Below, piece by piece: positions 63,574 to 64,000 of a stretch of 64,000 nucleotides of DNA (position 1 is its first letter; every line of letters starts with the position of its first letter). The translations under genes were made by a program, and so were the position numbers. The notes beneath the pieces are model-generated. The model searched no databases. It was not told the origin of the DNA and saw only the letters and a list, made by a program, of their open reading frames with translations. This DNA comes from Lachnotalea glycerini (GTDB lineage Bacteria > Bacillota > Clostridia > Lachnospirales > Lachnospiraceae), in NCBI RefSeq assembly GCF_003201285.1, contig NZ_QICS01000012.1, positions 62,001 through 126,000 of the forward strand. The letters are read 5' to 3'.

Positions 63574-64000
63574 ATGTTTAAAAAGAAAAAAGACAATGAT
63601 ATGACCGAATTAAAAGAAGTCAAACCGGCTAGGAAGAAAAATAAAAAGTTAATTAAAAGAATCATAATTGCAGGAGTTATTATTGTAATTTTAGCGTTGA
63701 TTATACTGCCTAGGTTATTTACTCCTGAGGTATTACCTACAGTTACAACACAAAAAGCATATAAAGGTGATATCGAACAGGTGTTGTCAACAAGTGGATT
63801 TGTAGAGAGCGAGGAAACCAAAATCTGCTATTCAGATGTGAGCGCCAAAATTACAGAATTTAATGTAGAAAAAGGATCCAATGTTCATTCAGGTGATGTT
63901 CTTGTTGCTTTTGATGAACAAGCGTTAGAAAATGCATATAAACAGCAAGAATTGCAAAATAATGCCAGCAAGGCAGAATATGCTCAGGTATTAGCCGATG
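63574..64000 (+). CDS. MacA-type membrane-fusion protein (partial, runs off the window)
   Basis: This frame is open from ATG 63574 to the end of the window (142 codons). It has a basic cytoplasmic N-terminus, one membrane helix (about 29-50; RIIIAGVIIVILALIILP), the start of a lipoyl domain (GDIEQVLSTSGFVESEETKI, then EFNVEKGSNVHSGDVLVAFD) and the beginning of a coiled coil (ENAYKQQELQNN). It starts 25 bp after the ATPase, so both belong to one efflux operon. The ribosome site GGAAGG is about 10 bp upstream. Confidence 0.9.
   Translation, partial: MFKKKKDNDMTELKEVKPARKKNKKLIKRIIIAGVIIVILALIILPRLFTPEVLPTVTTQKAYKGDIEQVLSTSGFVESEETKICYSDVSAKITEFNVEKGSNVHSGDVLVAFDEQALENAYKQQELQNNASKAEYAQVLAD

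Overview
The window looks like chromosome of a low-GC, spore-forming anaerobic Firmicute, most likely a Lachnospiraceae-type Clostridium. I infer this from AT-rich sequence with AGGAGG ribosome binding sites, a CotH-type spore protein end, clostridial ABC sugar importers without their own ATPase, agr-like quorum sensing and DUF975/DUF2752/DUF4190 membrane proteins. No rRNA, tRNA, complete insertion sequence, prophage or CRISPR array was seen.

Layout. 1-0.4 kb: end of a CotH-like gene. 0.6-7.2 kb: alpha-galactoside locus (AraC regulator, sugar-binding lipoprotein, two permeases, GH36 alpha-galactosidase). 7.3-19.9 kb: hemicellulose locus. A minus-strand AraC regulator and large GH2 enzyme face a plus-strand operon of two Lpl-type permeases, a binding lipoprotein, a GH3 beta-xylosidase-like enzyme and a GH67 alpha-glucuronidase, an arrangement fitting import and intracellular breakdown of aldouronates from glucuronoxylan. 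20-28.5 kb: a chemoreceptor, glycogen phosphorylase, an SDR reductase, thioredoxin reductase, an SH3-NlpC/P60 cell-wall hydrolase, and an HTH regulator/membrane protein pair. 28.5-41.7 kb: core genes: hpf, secA, prfB (with a programmed +1 frameshift), cheW, an ACT protein, homoserine dehydrogenase and an ApgM-like protein that may be the homoserine kinase of the threonine pathway, small membrane proteins, and tex.

42-49 kb is the most unusual part. It is a very AT-rich, same-strand cluster that looks like a ribosomally made, modified peptide (RiPP) system: a PqqD-like domain fused to an M50 intramembrane metalloprotease, a 70-residue peptide with a membrane helix and a Cys-containing C-terminal tail, an ABC exporter (ATPase plus large permease), a small two-helix membrane protein, a secreted DsbA-like thioredoxin, a thioredoxin-CcdA/DsbD-like membrane protein, a 97-residue unknown and a cysteine desulfurase. 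There is no radical-SAM, LanM or YcaO enzyme. I propose that the M50 protease recognises the leader through its PqqD-like domain and cuts inside the membrane, and that the redox proteins oxidise the released peptide. This is inference. Immediately downstream, 49.5-52.6 kb holds an agr-like system in which AgrB and the AgrD pro-peptide share one uninterrupted reading frame and the pro-peptide carries Ser where Cys is usual, followed by AgrC-like kinase and AgrA-like LytTR regulator, then a second chemoreceptor.

54.5-61.6 kb: a composite operon joining a sugar-type ABC importer (binding protein with an N-terminal propeller-like domain plus two permeases) to a membrane-fusion protein and a two-helix MacB-core protein. 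61.6-62.6 kb: FMN riboswitch plus ribU. 62.6-64 kb: a perfect 27-bp inverted repeat upstream of a MacB-type ATPase and a membrane-fusion protein that runs off the window. Several starts were moved to the methionine that follows a good ribosome binding site; each case is noted in its entry.
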